The notes beneath the pieces are model-generated. The model was not told the origin of the DNA. It did not search any database and saw only the letters and a list, made by a program, of their open reading frames with translations. DNA of 64,000 nucleotides. It comes from Brachypodium distachyon (lineage: Eukaryota > Streptophyta > Magnoliopsida > Poales > Poaceae). This document shows positions 36,835-48,600 of this stretch, in pieces (position 1 is the stretch's first letter; each line of letters opens with the position of its first letter). The stretch covers positions 18,520,624 through 18,584,623 of the forward strand of contig NC_016134.3 in NCBI RefSeq assembly GCF_000005505.3, in the 5' to 3' direction. Both the position numbers and the translations under genes were made by a program.

Positions 36835-39813
36835 AGATCTTGGAGAGAATCGACAGGGTGTTTTTTTTTCTGCTGACTGGGATGCCATGCTCCCTAATAC
36901 ATACATGTCGGCCTTGTCCACTGCTACTTCGGATCATTGCCCTCTTTTGCTTGATCTCGCGGCGGACCTTCGGGTCGGCCGACGCTTTCACTTCGAGTGC
37001 TTCTGGCCGAAGGCGCCGGGGTTCTTGCAGGTGGTGGAGGACGTCTGGACTGCGGATGACCGCCGGATCGTGAACCCGTTCCAGCGTGTGGCTTCTCGTC
37101 TTCGCCGTACGGCAAAACGATTGAGGAGCTGGAGCGATCATTTCATCGGTAATATAAAGATGCAGATCCTTGTGGCTACTGAGGTGATCTTTAGATTAGA
37201 TGTGGCCTTGCAGGGGCGAGCGCTCTCTGTGCAGCAGCGAGGCCTAAGGGCTATACTCAAGAAGAAATTATTGGGTCTTGCTTCGCTTGAGAGGACTATG
37301 GCGCGACAAAAATCGAGGCTCTTGTGGCTCAAGGAAGGGGATGCCAACACTCGCTTCTTCCACCTTAGTGCAAGCCATCGAAAGAGGAAGAATTTCATGG
37401 CTTCCCTATCTTCTGACAATGGCCTTGTGACGGACCATGCAGGTATGGCGGCGGAGGTTGATTCCTTCTTTCGGAGTCTGCTTGGTTCTGGGGTCGACAG
37501 GGAATTTGCCCTGAACTTTGACTTCCTAGACGTGGATAGATTCCCTCAGATTGGTCTCGATGATGCTTTCACTGAGGAGGAGGTGTGGCATGTGGTTCGT
37601 GAGCTCCCTCCGGACAAGTGCCCGGGCCCGGATGATTTCACTGGCCGATTCTTCACCACTTGTTGTCCATCATCAAGGATGATATCATGGACTGTTTCAG
37701 AGCATTCCATGCGCTCGATTCACGTGGGTTCGATGCGGTCAACCAGGCCTATATTTGCCTTCTCCTGAAGAGACAAGATGCAACGTTGATACGGGACTAT
37801 AGACATATTAGCCTAATCCATGGTGTGGGCAAGTTGGTCTCAAAGGTCTTGGCTAATTGCCTTAGCCTTGAGCTGCCGTCGCTTGTGGGACCTCACCAGG
37901 GGGTTTTCATTCGTGGACGCTGCCTACACGATAACTTCTTGCTAGTCCATGGAACTGCCAGGAAGTTGTTTTCTTTGCATCGGCCGGCTATTCTTTTGAA
38001 GCTTGACAACACAAAGGCGTTCGACTCCGTTCACTAGTCCTTTCTTTTTGACGTCTTGAAGCGGATTGCCTGGGTAGGTGCTCTCCTTGGCTCGGCATCG
38101 AGTCAGATGTTGATTAACGGCGTCCCTGGCGAGTCTATTGAGCATAGGCGTGGCTTGCGGCAAGGAGATCCTCTGTCGCCAATTTTGTTCATTTTGGTCA
38201 TTGATGTGCTGAACTGGGTGCTAATGAAGGCCGAGTCCTTTGGTCTTTTCAAGCGCCTGGCCACGCGAGGTCTCTCTCAACGTGCGTACTTCTTAGCGGA
38301 CGATGCGGGGATCTTTATGCAGCCGGCTAAGAGAGAACTGTGGGCAACTGTGGCGGTGCTCGAGGACTTTGGTGTGGTTTCCGGGCTCCATGTAAATTTT
38401 TAGAAGACTTCTGCGCATTAAATCCGTTGCTCGGATGAGCACGACCTCCTTGTGGGTGGCACGCTTGGTTGTGAGGTGGGGCCTTTCCCATGTACTTACT
38501 TGGGCTTACCCCTCGGGCTTCGAACGCCAACGACAACTCAACTTTTGTCTATGGTGGACAAGGTGACGAATAAGCTCCAGACGTGATCCGCCCCTATGCT
38601 TACTCTTGGGGGATGGCTCACCCTTGTTAGATCGACCCTCTCAGCTATGCCCGTCTATGCCATGATGTCTCTCGACCTTCCTATGAAGACCATTGTGGGG
38701 ATAGAGAAGATATGCCGTGGGTTCTTGTGGAAATGCAGAAAAGACGTCCGCGAAGGACACTACTTGGTGGCATGGAAAGATGTTTGCTCCCCTCGTGAGA
38801 TTGGTGGTTTAGGCATACCCAATCTGAAGCTACTCAATCTTGCACTCAGAACGCGATGGGGTGGCTATGTCGTGTGGACCCAACGCGCCCATGGGCTGAA
38901 TTCAAGATCCAAATCCCGGAGCAGGCTAGAGAACTTTGTGAGGCGGCGCTTGAGGTGACGAGGGGGAACGGTGAAGCCCTACATTTCTGGTATGATCCTT
39001 GGCTACCGGAGGGGCGTTCGCTTGTGGATTTGGCGCCTACGCTGCTATCGGAGATCTCGGGTAGGGCATCCAGGCTTTCTGTGGCCGAAGCTTTGCATGC
39101 AATGGTTGGCTTCAGGCCATCCACCCGGAGCTCTCCTTTCAGACACTTGTGGATCTTCTGGTGGTTCATGACCGCGTGGAGGTGATTCTTTCAGACGACG
39201 ATGATCGTTTCCGTTGGAAATGGAGCGGCAATGGGACCTACACAGCCTCGTCTGCATACGCGGCTTTCTTCCGGGGTCGTGTACTTGCTGCGGGGGCTAC
39301 GGAGGTTTGGTCCTCCAAGGCGCCAACTAAGTGCAAGACCTTCATGTGGTTGGCTCTAAAGAATAGATGTTGGACGGCGAATAGGCTTTCGAAGCGGGGT
39401 TCGCCCCACCCAGCATGGTGTCCTTTGTGTGATCAAAGCGATGAGACCATTGTCCTTCTTCTTCTTGGTTGCGTCGTGGCTCGGGAAGTGTGGTCGAGTC
39501 GACCTCGCTGCGGGGCTGGAACAGGCTTTGCTGGCTCCCTACTCCGCAAGCCTCTCTTCTTGAATGGTGGACGAGCCTTGTGGTGCAAGGCAAGAAAGAG
39601 AAGAGGAACCTCAACACTAGCATTACTCTCATCTGCTGGTGCCTTTGGAAGCACAGGAACTCGGTGGTGTTCGATGCAGTGACTCCAAGTGCTAGAAAGA
39701 TACAACAAATGATCGATAGTGAAGGAAGGACATGGTCGAGCGCGGGTATTTTTCATAGTGTAGATTTTTCGCTTTCTAGTCTAGTGGATCCCTTGTGGAA
39801 TGTAATAGAGTAG
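36835..39813 (+). pseudogene. LINE ORF2, N-truncated and broken
   Basis: Starts within the endonuclease (LERIDRVF, then TSDHCPLLLD). It continues through KCPGPDDFTGRFF, LIRDYRHISLIHGVGK, LLKLDNTKAFDSVH and GLRQGDPLSPILF. The catalytic box reads YFLADDAGIF, with Leu where LINEs have Tyr or Phe. The C-terminal zinc-binding region WCPLCDQSDETIV and a tail SITLICWCLWKHRNSVVF follow; the last frame stops at 39811. Stops near 38035, 38401, 38420 and 38584 and frame changes near 37660, 38900, 39160 and 39500 show it is dead. It belongs to a different LINE subgroup from the 17-24.7 kb copy, judging by the many sequence differences. Confidence 0.85.
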
Positions 39814-39904
39814 TCGCTTTACTTGCGCCTACCGGCATGTAACCGCATCACGGAATTCTCCTTCAATATATGATACACCTGCTTGGGTGTATTCTAGAAA
39901 AAAG
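36835..39904 (+). mobile_element. 5'-truncated LINE with 14-bp target-site duplication
   Basis: The direct repeat ATATACGAATAGGC occurs immediately left (36821-36834) and right (39905-39918). The element ends in CTAGAAAAAAG, a short A-rich tail. The interior encodes only ORF2 from the last part of the endonuclease onward. This is the classic product of target-primed reverse transcription that stopped early. Confidence 0.92.
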
Positions 39905-39918
39905 ATATACGAATAGGC

Positions 39919-42550
39919 GGTACAACAACAACTGTACATGGTAATCTTGGGCATGTCAGAATGGCAAAAGGTCCTTTCCTTGTTGTTGCTTTCCATGGTC
40001 AGGGTCTCAGAGATTCATTTAATTCCTCCTAATCGGGCCCTGCAGCACCAAATTCGCGGATCAAACAGCTTCATCTGTACTCCCCCGACGCCGATTCAAT
40101 ACAACTTTAGCATAACTGTACTAAATCAGCTACACTTACTATGTATCGGAGGGAGTAACTCCGTAACAACATTGGATCGATCACCCTTATATATATCCAG
40201 TTCTGTCTAGGTCTTCCAAATTAACAAAGTCCAAAGTAATTTATTTATCTTTTTGCCAGCAACAAGTCCGAAGTAGCAGTAATTAACATATATTAGTGTA
40301 AATGACCGTGCGCTGCCACGACCCAAACACAAGATGGTCGTCACTTGTATACACTATCTAAGGATTCTAATCTTTCCGGTCCAAAGCATATAAATCTAAC
40401 ACACTATCTGAAGGATGTGAGTACATGTATATAAATACACAAGGTGTGGCCTCATATACAACAGATCCAAAAGATACTTATTGATTGGGAAATCGAATCA
40501 GGTTGGGCTGACTCAGATTGGCCAAATCTCTTAATGCTATTCCTCCTCTTATGGTTTTATTATATTCTAATTGTAATCTCCATTTCCTCTTTGTCTTCCT
40601 TGACCATGAACTAATTGCAACAACTAAATGAAACAAGATTAGAAACATGAACATTTGGAAGAAAGATCTGAACCATGAACGGAAAGTAACAAGATCTGTC
40701 ATAGAAAAATGCAAGAACAAATATCTAGAAAAAACAAACAACCAAAACAGAATCTCAGAAAAAAGGAAAAAAAATCTCCATCGCCCTATATCCTAATAGA
40801 GGAATGAATCTGAATGAGGACATTGATTTGTTGAATCAAAGAATGAATCTGAATGAGGAGCTCACGAGAGGTGAAGCACAAGGCAGTGGATCGTTTTGTC
40901 CTTACTGACCCCACATCTCCTTGTCTCTGCCTGGATCTCGCCGGACTGCGCCTCGTTAGCTGCGGTGCTTCGACTCTAGAGACAGGGCAACTGGGGCACG
41001 CCGTGGTCAGGGAAGAGGGAATGGGACATGGTCATGGAAGAGGGGCGACGCTCCGATTCTGCCAATCTCGCCACGGTGCACGCAGCCAACGCAAACAAGG
41101 CCAAGGCCATGTGTGGCTGCAGCGAGCTCGTGAGGGCCGCCGCCGCTTCATGCGGCCCCTCTTATGTTGTTGCTGCCTCGGCGACCATGGTTGACTTTCG
41201 CGTGCGTGAGCGACTTCAGAGACACGTCGCCTCTCTCTCATCTCCACGGCTTGTCCACCTCATCTTCCCCAATGGACTGGCTCATCGACTCTCTCTCGGA
41301 CCGTTTATTATCCATGGCGGCGGCGGCGGATCCAGTCTCCATGATGGCGTGCACAGGGGAGGAGCGCCGCTGTGACGGGCCGTTCATAGATCTTTGCCGG
41401 CGGAGACGGCGCTCGCAGAGGAGGAGGACAGCTGCGGCGTGCAGAACGAGACGCGAGGCTTGCGGCGGAGGGAGGAGAAGCAGCGGTCGGAGGAGGCGGC
41501 GAGCGCTGGTCAGGAAGACAAGAGAGATGTTATTTTTACACGAAGGGAGGGGGTACGCATCGGGACGTACAGGAGGGGACGCGGTGACATATTCATGTAA
41601 ATTTAATGAAGTTGACGTACGGTGCCCGCGGTAATCACTACCAATTCCAATTTAATATATAGTAATAGACGTTCCACGGCCGGCAGCGGGGACGTCTGTA
41701 ATTTTGTTTGTTTCGCTCAAGCAAACTCCATCAAGAAACCAAATAGGCTTACGGAACCTCACCTATTCTAGTACTATTTTCAAGAAACTTTCGTCCTTCC
41801 AAGTTGAGTAACACCAATGGCTGCTGATAGTTTAGCTTGAGCAGCATATTCTGGGATCTTTCCACCGACCGCAGAAGCCGATGAAGTCATGGCTAGCTGA
41901 CTGTACAGATTTGTGACTTGTGAAGTCTCCTTGGAAAATGGATGGAAACATCCAACGTGAGCATCATCATCGTTGCATTAGGTTACAGGGAGAGATGTCG
42001 GCATTGCAATTACATTGACCACCTAGAAATCTAGAATGGTACCATCACCATCCTACCTTTTCCTTTGTCCTTAAGTCTTCCTTACCCACCTTAGAACTTG
42101 GGGACGAATTAACGAGGGAACTTCAGACTGAAAACCTGAAACTATAGATTGAGACAGAAATCAACTTTGAGCTTGCATAAAACTCAAGAAACCTCAATTG
42201 CAATTGTTTCCAAAACTTTCAAATAATAAAATTTTGAAAACCGTGGCTATGGATTCGACTAGAATGGTATACGAGGTCAATGAACAAACGAGATGGTGAT
42301 GCACGGCTGACACGACAATGGTGGAAAATGAATGGAAAATGGGGCTGAAGAAGGAAAGTCTGTCCTCGTCAGCCATCTTGTCGACCTGTTGTCAGTGCGG
42401 GCACGACCTCATAAGCTTCAACTCATTGTGAAATGCGTTGAAGCAGCACAAGAAAGCTAGGAAGCCCACCTTCACAAGCCAAACTGCTACTGCTGACACG
42501 GTTTGGTCGGCCGCTAAGTGATGTGCCCACCAAAGTTACATATGCAAAAG
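39919..42550. other. Intergenic; one MITE, GC-rich block, no gene recognised
   Basis: 40803-40858 holds two direct copies of AATGAATCTGAATGAGGA. 40900-41600 is GC-rich with overlapping ORFs on both strands, none with a recognisable domain. 41640-42540 has no coding signal. Confidence 0.4.
40080..40155. mobile_element. Degenerate Stowaway-type MITE
   Basis: Starts CTCCCCCGACGCCGATTC and ends ACTATGTATCGGAGGGAG, with TA on each side. The interior ACTGTACTAAATCAGC resembles that of the 6793-6853 element. The left arm has drifted. Confidence 0.6.
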
Positions 42551-42553
42551 CAC

Positions 42554-42560
42554 TATAAGT
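42554..42560 (+). promoter_or_regulatory. Putative TATA box of the immune-receptor gene
   Basis: TATAAGT lies about 115 bp upstream of the ATG at 42673, followed by a CT/GAGA-rich leader (TCTCTGTCTGTGTGTGAGAG). Position and sequence fit a plant core promoter; there is no transcript evidence. Confidence 0.45.
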
Positions 42561-42672
42561 AGCAGCCTACCGCGCCAAACAGTAAAGCATTACCTACCTC
42601 TCTGTCTGTGTGTGAGAGAGAGCGCCCATTAGCAACCTCTGTGTGTGAGTGAGCTGAGCGAGAGTGCAAGAG

Positions 42673-45600
42673 ATGGAAGCAACGGCAGTGAGCTTGGCGA
42701 GGTCCGTGCTGGACGGGGTCCTGAGCAGCGCAGGGTCTGCCGTCGCAGATGAGGTGGCGCGTCTCCTGGGCGTGCCCAAGGAGGTGGAGTTCATCCGCAA
42801 CGAGCTGGAGATGATGCAGTCCTTCCTCAGGGTGGCCTCGGCGCGCCCCGATACCGCCGTGCGCAACGACACCGTGCGGACTTGGGTGAAGCAGGTGCGC
42901 GACCTTGCCAACGACGTAGAGGACTGCCTCCTCGACTTCGTGCTCTACTCCGCCACAGCCTCCTCCTCATGCTCACCACAGGTCTGGTCGTGGCTCCCGG
43001 GGCCCCTTGCTGCGCGCCACCGCATCGCCACCAAGATCCGGGACCTCAAGGCCAGCGTCGAGGAGCTGAACCAGCGCAACCAGCGGTACCACATCGTCAT
43101 GGACAACTACCCCCCACCACGTGGCATCGAAGATGTCCAGCAGCCATCCGGCAGCATACTACTACTCCCCGGCCACGACGTGCTGTCGGCCGCGGAGCTC
43201 GCGTTCCAGGAGCTGGACATGATCGGCCGGATCAAGGAGAAGGCCGAGCTTCGTGACCTCATCTCCCTCAGCAACGGTGCTGCGCTGTCCGTGGTGTCGG
43301 TGTGGGGAATGGGAGGCATGGGCAAGTCGTCCCTGGTCAGCATCGTGCGCAACGACCCGGTGCTCCTCGACGAGTTCGACTGCGGTGCGTGGGTGACCGT
43401 GCCACACCCGCTTGACAGCGCCGACGAGTTCAGGCGGCGACTCAGGAAACACCTCGGGCTCGAAGTGGCACACGACGTCCGGGAGCACCTCAAGGACAAG
43501 AGGTATGTCATCGTGGTCGATGACCTGCTCTCCCAAGAGGAGTGGGGACACGTGTGGCAAGTCCTCAATTTCCACAACGGCAAGGGAAGCCGCGTCATCG
43601 TCACGACGCGGCGTGAGGACGTCGCCCGGCACTGCGCCGGGAACGTGGGAGAAGGGCGTGGCCATGTCTACGAGCTCAAGCCACTTCAGGATAAGGAATC
43701 CAAGGATCTCCTGTTTCAGAAGGTGAGCCCCTATCCTAACAGCTAGTTCTTTACCAAATATGGAATTAATTACTATATCTTTCAGTCATCATAATTCACA
43801 AATAGAAATACATAAAGTATCATATTGATAGCGTAATTGTTGATTGGAGCCTTGTTTTAAAGTTAAGATAAATGGAACAGTTAAAAAACTTCCTATGAAA
43901 ATCGATGGTTTTGTGTCAAGATGGAAGATCCTAATCTCTCATCATATAATCCTCAAGAGAACAAGAGAAATAATATGTACGGTAGAGAGTTTTGACAAAA
44001 CTAAATGGAGCTTGTTAACCAAAAAAAAATATTGTCCGTATGCCAATTGCCCAGTCATTCCAAACAAGGCATGCGTATCCACAATCGTACTTACATACTT
44101 TGTGTTAAATATTCTCAGAATTGCACATGGGCATATGAAACGGGTTCCAGTTTCACAGAACCTTTAGTTTTAGCCTGGATATCAATTTCCCAACCACGAC
44201 CTATTCAAAGAGTACTACATTTTTCTATTTTCTATCGTATTCGCTCATGGCCTATCACTATCAGGGAACAAATTACATGACGCAATGCCCAAACATACCC
44301 AAAGTATACTGCAACTCGCAGCACCAGTTCATTAGGTCAGGGTGCCTGGGATAGCCCTAGGAACTTAGATATTGAGGAAGAAACGGGGGTTAGTCAGGGC
44401 TTGCTTACCAGCGAGGGGAATCCCGGGGAAGTAGGAGGATCAGAGGCGGGCGGCGGCGGTGGCGACTCGAATGGACACAGCTAGATGGGTGGAATCCCCA
44501 GTAGAGGGGCGGAGGTGGCAGAAGGAGCTGCCGCCGCCGCCGGCTCCTCGTCCCTCGCTCGTGTGCTTTTGGCTATGGATCCACATTTGCAACGGCTGCA
44601 GAACGAGGTGTCTCAACAAAGGTTGACAAAGGTGCTTACGCGCAACAAAAAATTTATTTGGGTATGCTACACGGCAAATCCTATGTTACTCGAGAATGGA
44701 GATTATTATTGACGAAAATGCACCCGCAGTCCTCTTTCGTAAAGGTTCTTTAGTCATAATATAGTTTCATAAGTGGTTCAGTGGAGTTCACGAGGGCGTT
44801 CACCCGCGTCTGACCGAGTGACGTGCCGCGTTGACATATGCCACATTGGCGCTTGGGCCCACATGACGGTTAGCATTAAACGTAATCTTGCAGAATCCCC
44901 CTGTTTCTCTCTCTTTTCTATTAAGCGGTCCTCTCCCTCCTCTGTCCCTCTCACCGGCCACACAGAGGCGAATTCAACTCCAGAAAGGCTGCGCTAATGG
45001 GCTGAGCCCCTTCTCCCGCCTCGGCGCCGGCCGCCGTCGGTGAAGAACAGCTCCGCGAGATACCGCACCATCTCCGCTCCTCCCGGTCCCCCTCACATCC
45101 CACACCGTGAGATCCCCGTTGACCTCGTCCCCGACTCCTGCTGGTCTGCCTCGTCCCCGATTCCCTCCGGTCCGCCTCGTCTCCGCCTCCACCGGCGGCA
45201 CCACCTCCAGAACATGTCGAGCGGAGGAGTCAGCAAGATCTGCACTGCTGACGGCCCTCATTCGCATCCTCACCGCAGGATCGATGAGCTGAGAAACGAC
45301 GGATTCTCCCTGTTCTACGAGCTCAGCGCGGCGCGGGCGCGGGAGTTAGTACCACGGGGGCGGCAAAGTTTATAATGGCTTTTTTGCAATATCTCTGACG
45401 CGGGTGCGGGAGTTAGTACCGTGGAGCCCGCCGGCGACGGAGAGCTTGCAGCGGTGGCGAGGTTCTGCGACGCGGGGGCGCTGTAGAGCGAGAGAGAGAG
45501 AGATGGGGGACGACGGTTGGGGATTCGCGCGGTCGGCGCGCTGCTTCGGGGTGCTGTGGCTCGCAATCAACGGCGTGGGCGGCGGTGGCACCCGGCCGCG

Positions 45601-48600
45601 GTCGGGGAAGACGATCCCCCGTCGCAGTTGCTACAGGTGCGCGCAGGGTCAGACGCTCGCGGGGGAGAACGCGGGGCGGTGCGGCAGGATCGGGTGGTGC
45701 GCGCGGGGCGGAGGGCAGCAGGGGAGCTCGCCCGAGCATGAGATGGAGGCGGCAGAGAGATTTCGGTGGGGGGAGAAGAGAGGAGGAGAGCAGAGGAGGG
45801 AACGGGGCACCGGGAAGAGCAAGGAAAAAGGCAGGGTTTTTTTTGCAAAAAATAGTCCACTCTAACACCCACCATGTGGACCCAAATAGAACCACTTATG
45901 AAACAATTAGATTCAAATGTGCAGTTTCAAAAAATTAGGACTAACTTGAGACTTTTACGTAAGAATTAGGAGATCTCTGATTGGACTTTTACGTAAGAAT
46001 TAGGAGATCTCTGATGCATTTTACTCATTATTATCTGGTGAGTGCTAGGCATCGGCCAGGCGGCCTGGAGGAAAAGTCAGCCACCATTAGGACCATCCGC
46101 TTGGAACGCTCGCACCCCCTGGCTGTCACGTGGAAGAAATTAACGATCTCGAGTCTTCCCCATCCTCGTCTTCTTCCACGTTTTTCCTCCACAGAAGAAA
46201 CTAATCCCCACCCCTCTCCCTTCGTTCCTCACATGACGAGCCCATGGATCCTCACCGGTCGTGCCGGCGGCCGGCTTGCAACACATCTGATATGGGCTTG
46301 CGGTACCACTGGCGGAGAGATGGCCACTGCTTGTAGCACAGCGCTTGCAGCAGCGTCTGCAGCCCTGCCGCGCACCGATGCCAGCTTCGTCGCCTCGCCC
46401 TTGCAGCTCCGGCGGCGGTCATGGCCTTGCAACACCTTCGCCTCCCCTGCAGCACCGGTGGCCATGGCCTCGAAGCACCACCGCACACCAGTCGCAGCAT
46501 CTTCGTCTCGCCCTTGCAGCACAAACGCCCACCGTTTGCAGCATCACCGGCGGTCAAGGGCTCGCAGAGCCGCCCCACACCGGTCACAGCATCTTCGCGT
46601 TGTCCTTGCAGCACCGGTGGATCGTTCGCAGCATCACCGTCGACCATGGCCACGCAGCACCGCCGCTTCTCCCTGCAGCATCACCGTCGACCATGGCCAC
46701 GCAGCACCGGCAGCCATGGACTCGCAGCATCGGCGCCTCCCCCGCTGCAGCACTTGTGGCCATGGCCGCCTCCCGCTTGCTGTAGGTTGTTGCACCGACT
46801 GCCAGCTTGCGGCGGGGCGCATCTCCGCTTGCAGTAGCGCTGCAACAGAGCTAGCAGCGGCGGATGTGTGAAGCTTAGCTTGGAGGCGGCAATGGGGATG
46901 GGGATGGAGAGGGGAAAACGTGTGGAGGAGTGTGCGTGGCTTGCTTCAGGATAAGGACGCGTGCGGTCAAGACGCTGGTGAGATCTTTCTGGATAACGAT
47001 TGCGTGGCTTAGGCACTTTAGATCCAACGGCCGTGCGCCCGGGCGATGCTGTGCGTGAGATCGGCCGGGTGGGATATATCGTTTCCCTTATTATTTGGAG
47101 GAGAAAAAACGGTCTTTCTATTGAAAAGTCACGTTTGAGCTCAGTGGATTGCTGATCCAACGGTAATACAGCGGAAGAATGGAAATAACATCTGGCTATT
47201 AATTCAACGGTTCTGATATATCTGCTCAACTTTAAACTTTTTGCTTAAAACTAGACCTCCTATATATATACCCACACCCAGGAGAAAATATCTCAACTTA
47301 TAACAATCGCTTCAATACTAAAAGAGTAATATTGGTAGCTAAAAAAAGAGAGAGTGATATTGGTATGCAGTGGTGAATCTCACGTGATGAGATGTTAACA
47401 AATGTCGACAGTAAAGCTACATGAAGAGTTTTTATTTATATATGTCACAGTTATTACTAACATCTTGATAATAAGTGTTGAAATAAATATATTAAGCACT
47501 TTTTAGTAGATTTTAAATTATTAGGTGAATTGATTATGTGCATCACTTTTGATAGTACAAATCACCGAAATACTGATGTGATATGTTTTAGTAACAGTAA
47601 CGTGGACTGTTGGAGACACTCAATTAGAAACTAGCTACAGGTCCAGGCAGCTCAGCTATTGACCATAGCTTGTAACTGGTGATAGCTCCGGCTACTCCAT
47701 ACAAGTAACATTTATCCCAAAACAATATGATAATTTCACATACATTTACATTCTTAAATAAAAAATACATCAATTGTAAGATTAGACTTTGCAAAAACAT
47801 ATTAAGAAATTTCATTTCCTCCTTTCTATATTCCAACATTCATATTTCTTATCCATTAAGTACTTCATGTTATAAAAATGTATAGTAATTATTTGTTTAA
47901 TGCATTAATATATTCTTAAGCTAATTACTCTATATCGCTATAATTACTCTATATGACATATAATTTTGCATATTTATTATATTCTATATTATGGTGTTAA
48001 ATTTCTATGAACTAAGAGCTAATTCATGTCCTTTCACTAGTTTAGACATTCCTTAAATTTGTAGTGCTACTTTGGCTAGTTTCAAACTTTCTAAAGACAT
48101 AGATTAGTAGACCAAATTACTATGATATCTAATCCAAATATGACTTCCATTATATGTGTATTTAATTAAAATTCAAATATATTATAAATAACTTCCATGA
48201 TATCTAACAATAGTTCCATTAGGACCTCGCAAAGTGGTATTTAAAATTTGACCCAAAACAAAGACCAAACTCATAAAGTCTACTTTTAACGACAACCTAA
48301 ATCAAACCGAATATTTCTTCCATGTCTTCGGCCATTCGAACCAATTCAAAAAAATCAAACTGAAAACCTAATTGCGAGTCAGATCATTTAAGGCCTAGAT
48401 AGTACTGTATCTATAAGTACATTCCAAAACATTCTTCAAAATCTTTGTAGAAATGTGAATTTTTTAAATAATTTTCTTGTAATTATATTCCATGGTAAGG
48501 TTTCACCAAGCATAAAAGAAAACATCTAGAACATTAATAGTCACCCTTAACTTTGTTTGTAGCTCATTCTCCTGACCCCTCCTATAGAGGTGCCGCCACT

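Noticed and set aside
41028..41634. ORFs in the GC-rich block upstream of the NLR
   Set aside because: No domain, no convincing splice structure, and competing ORFs on both strands.
42664..42672. GTG codon in frame upstream of the NLR as a start
   Set aside because: ATG at 42673 is the first ATG and gives the normal N-terminus of this NLR type.
45981..46871. 296-codon ORF within the NLR intron
   Set aside because: It is driven by GC-rich short repeats that keep several frames open; there is no domain and it lies wholly inside an intron.
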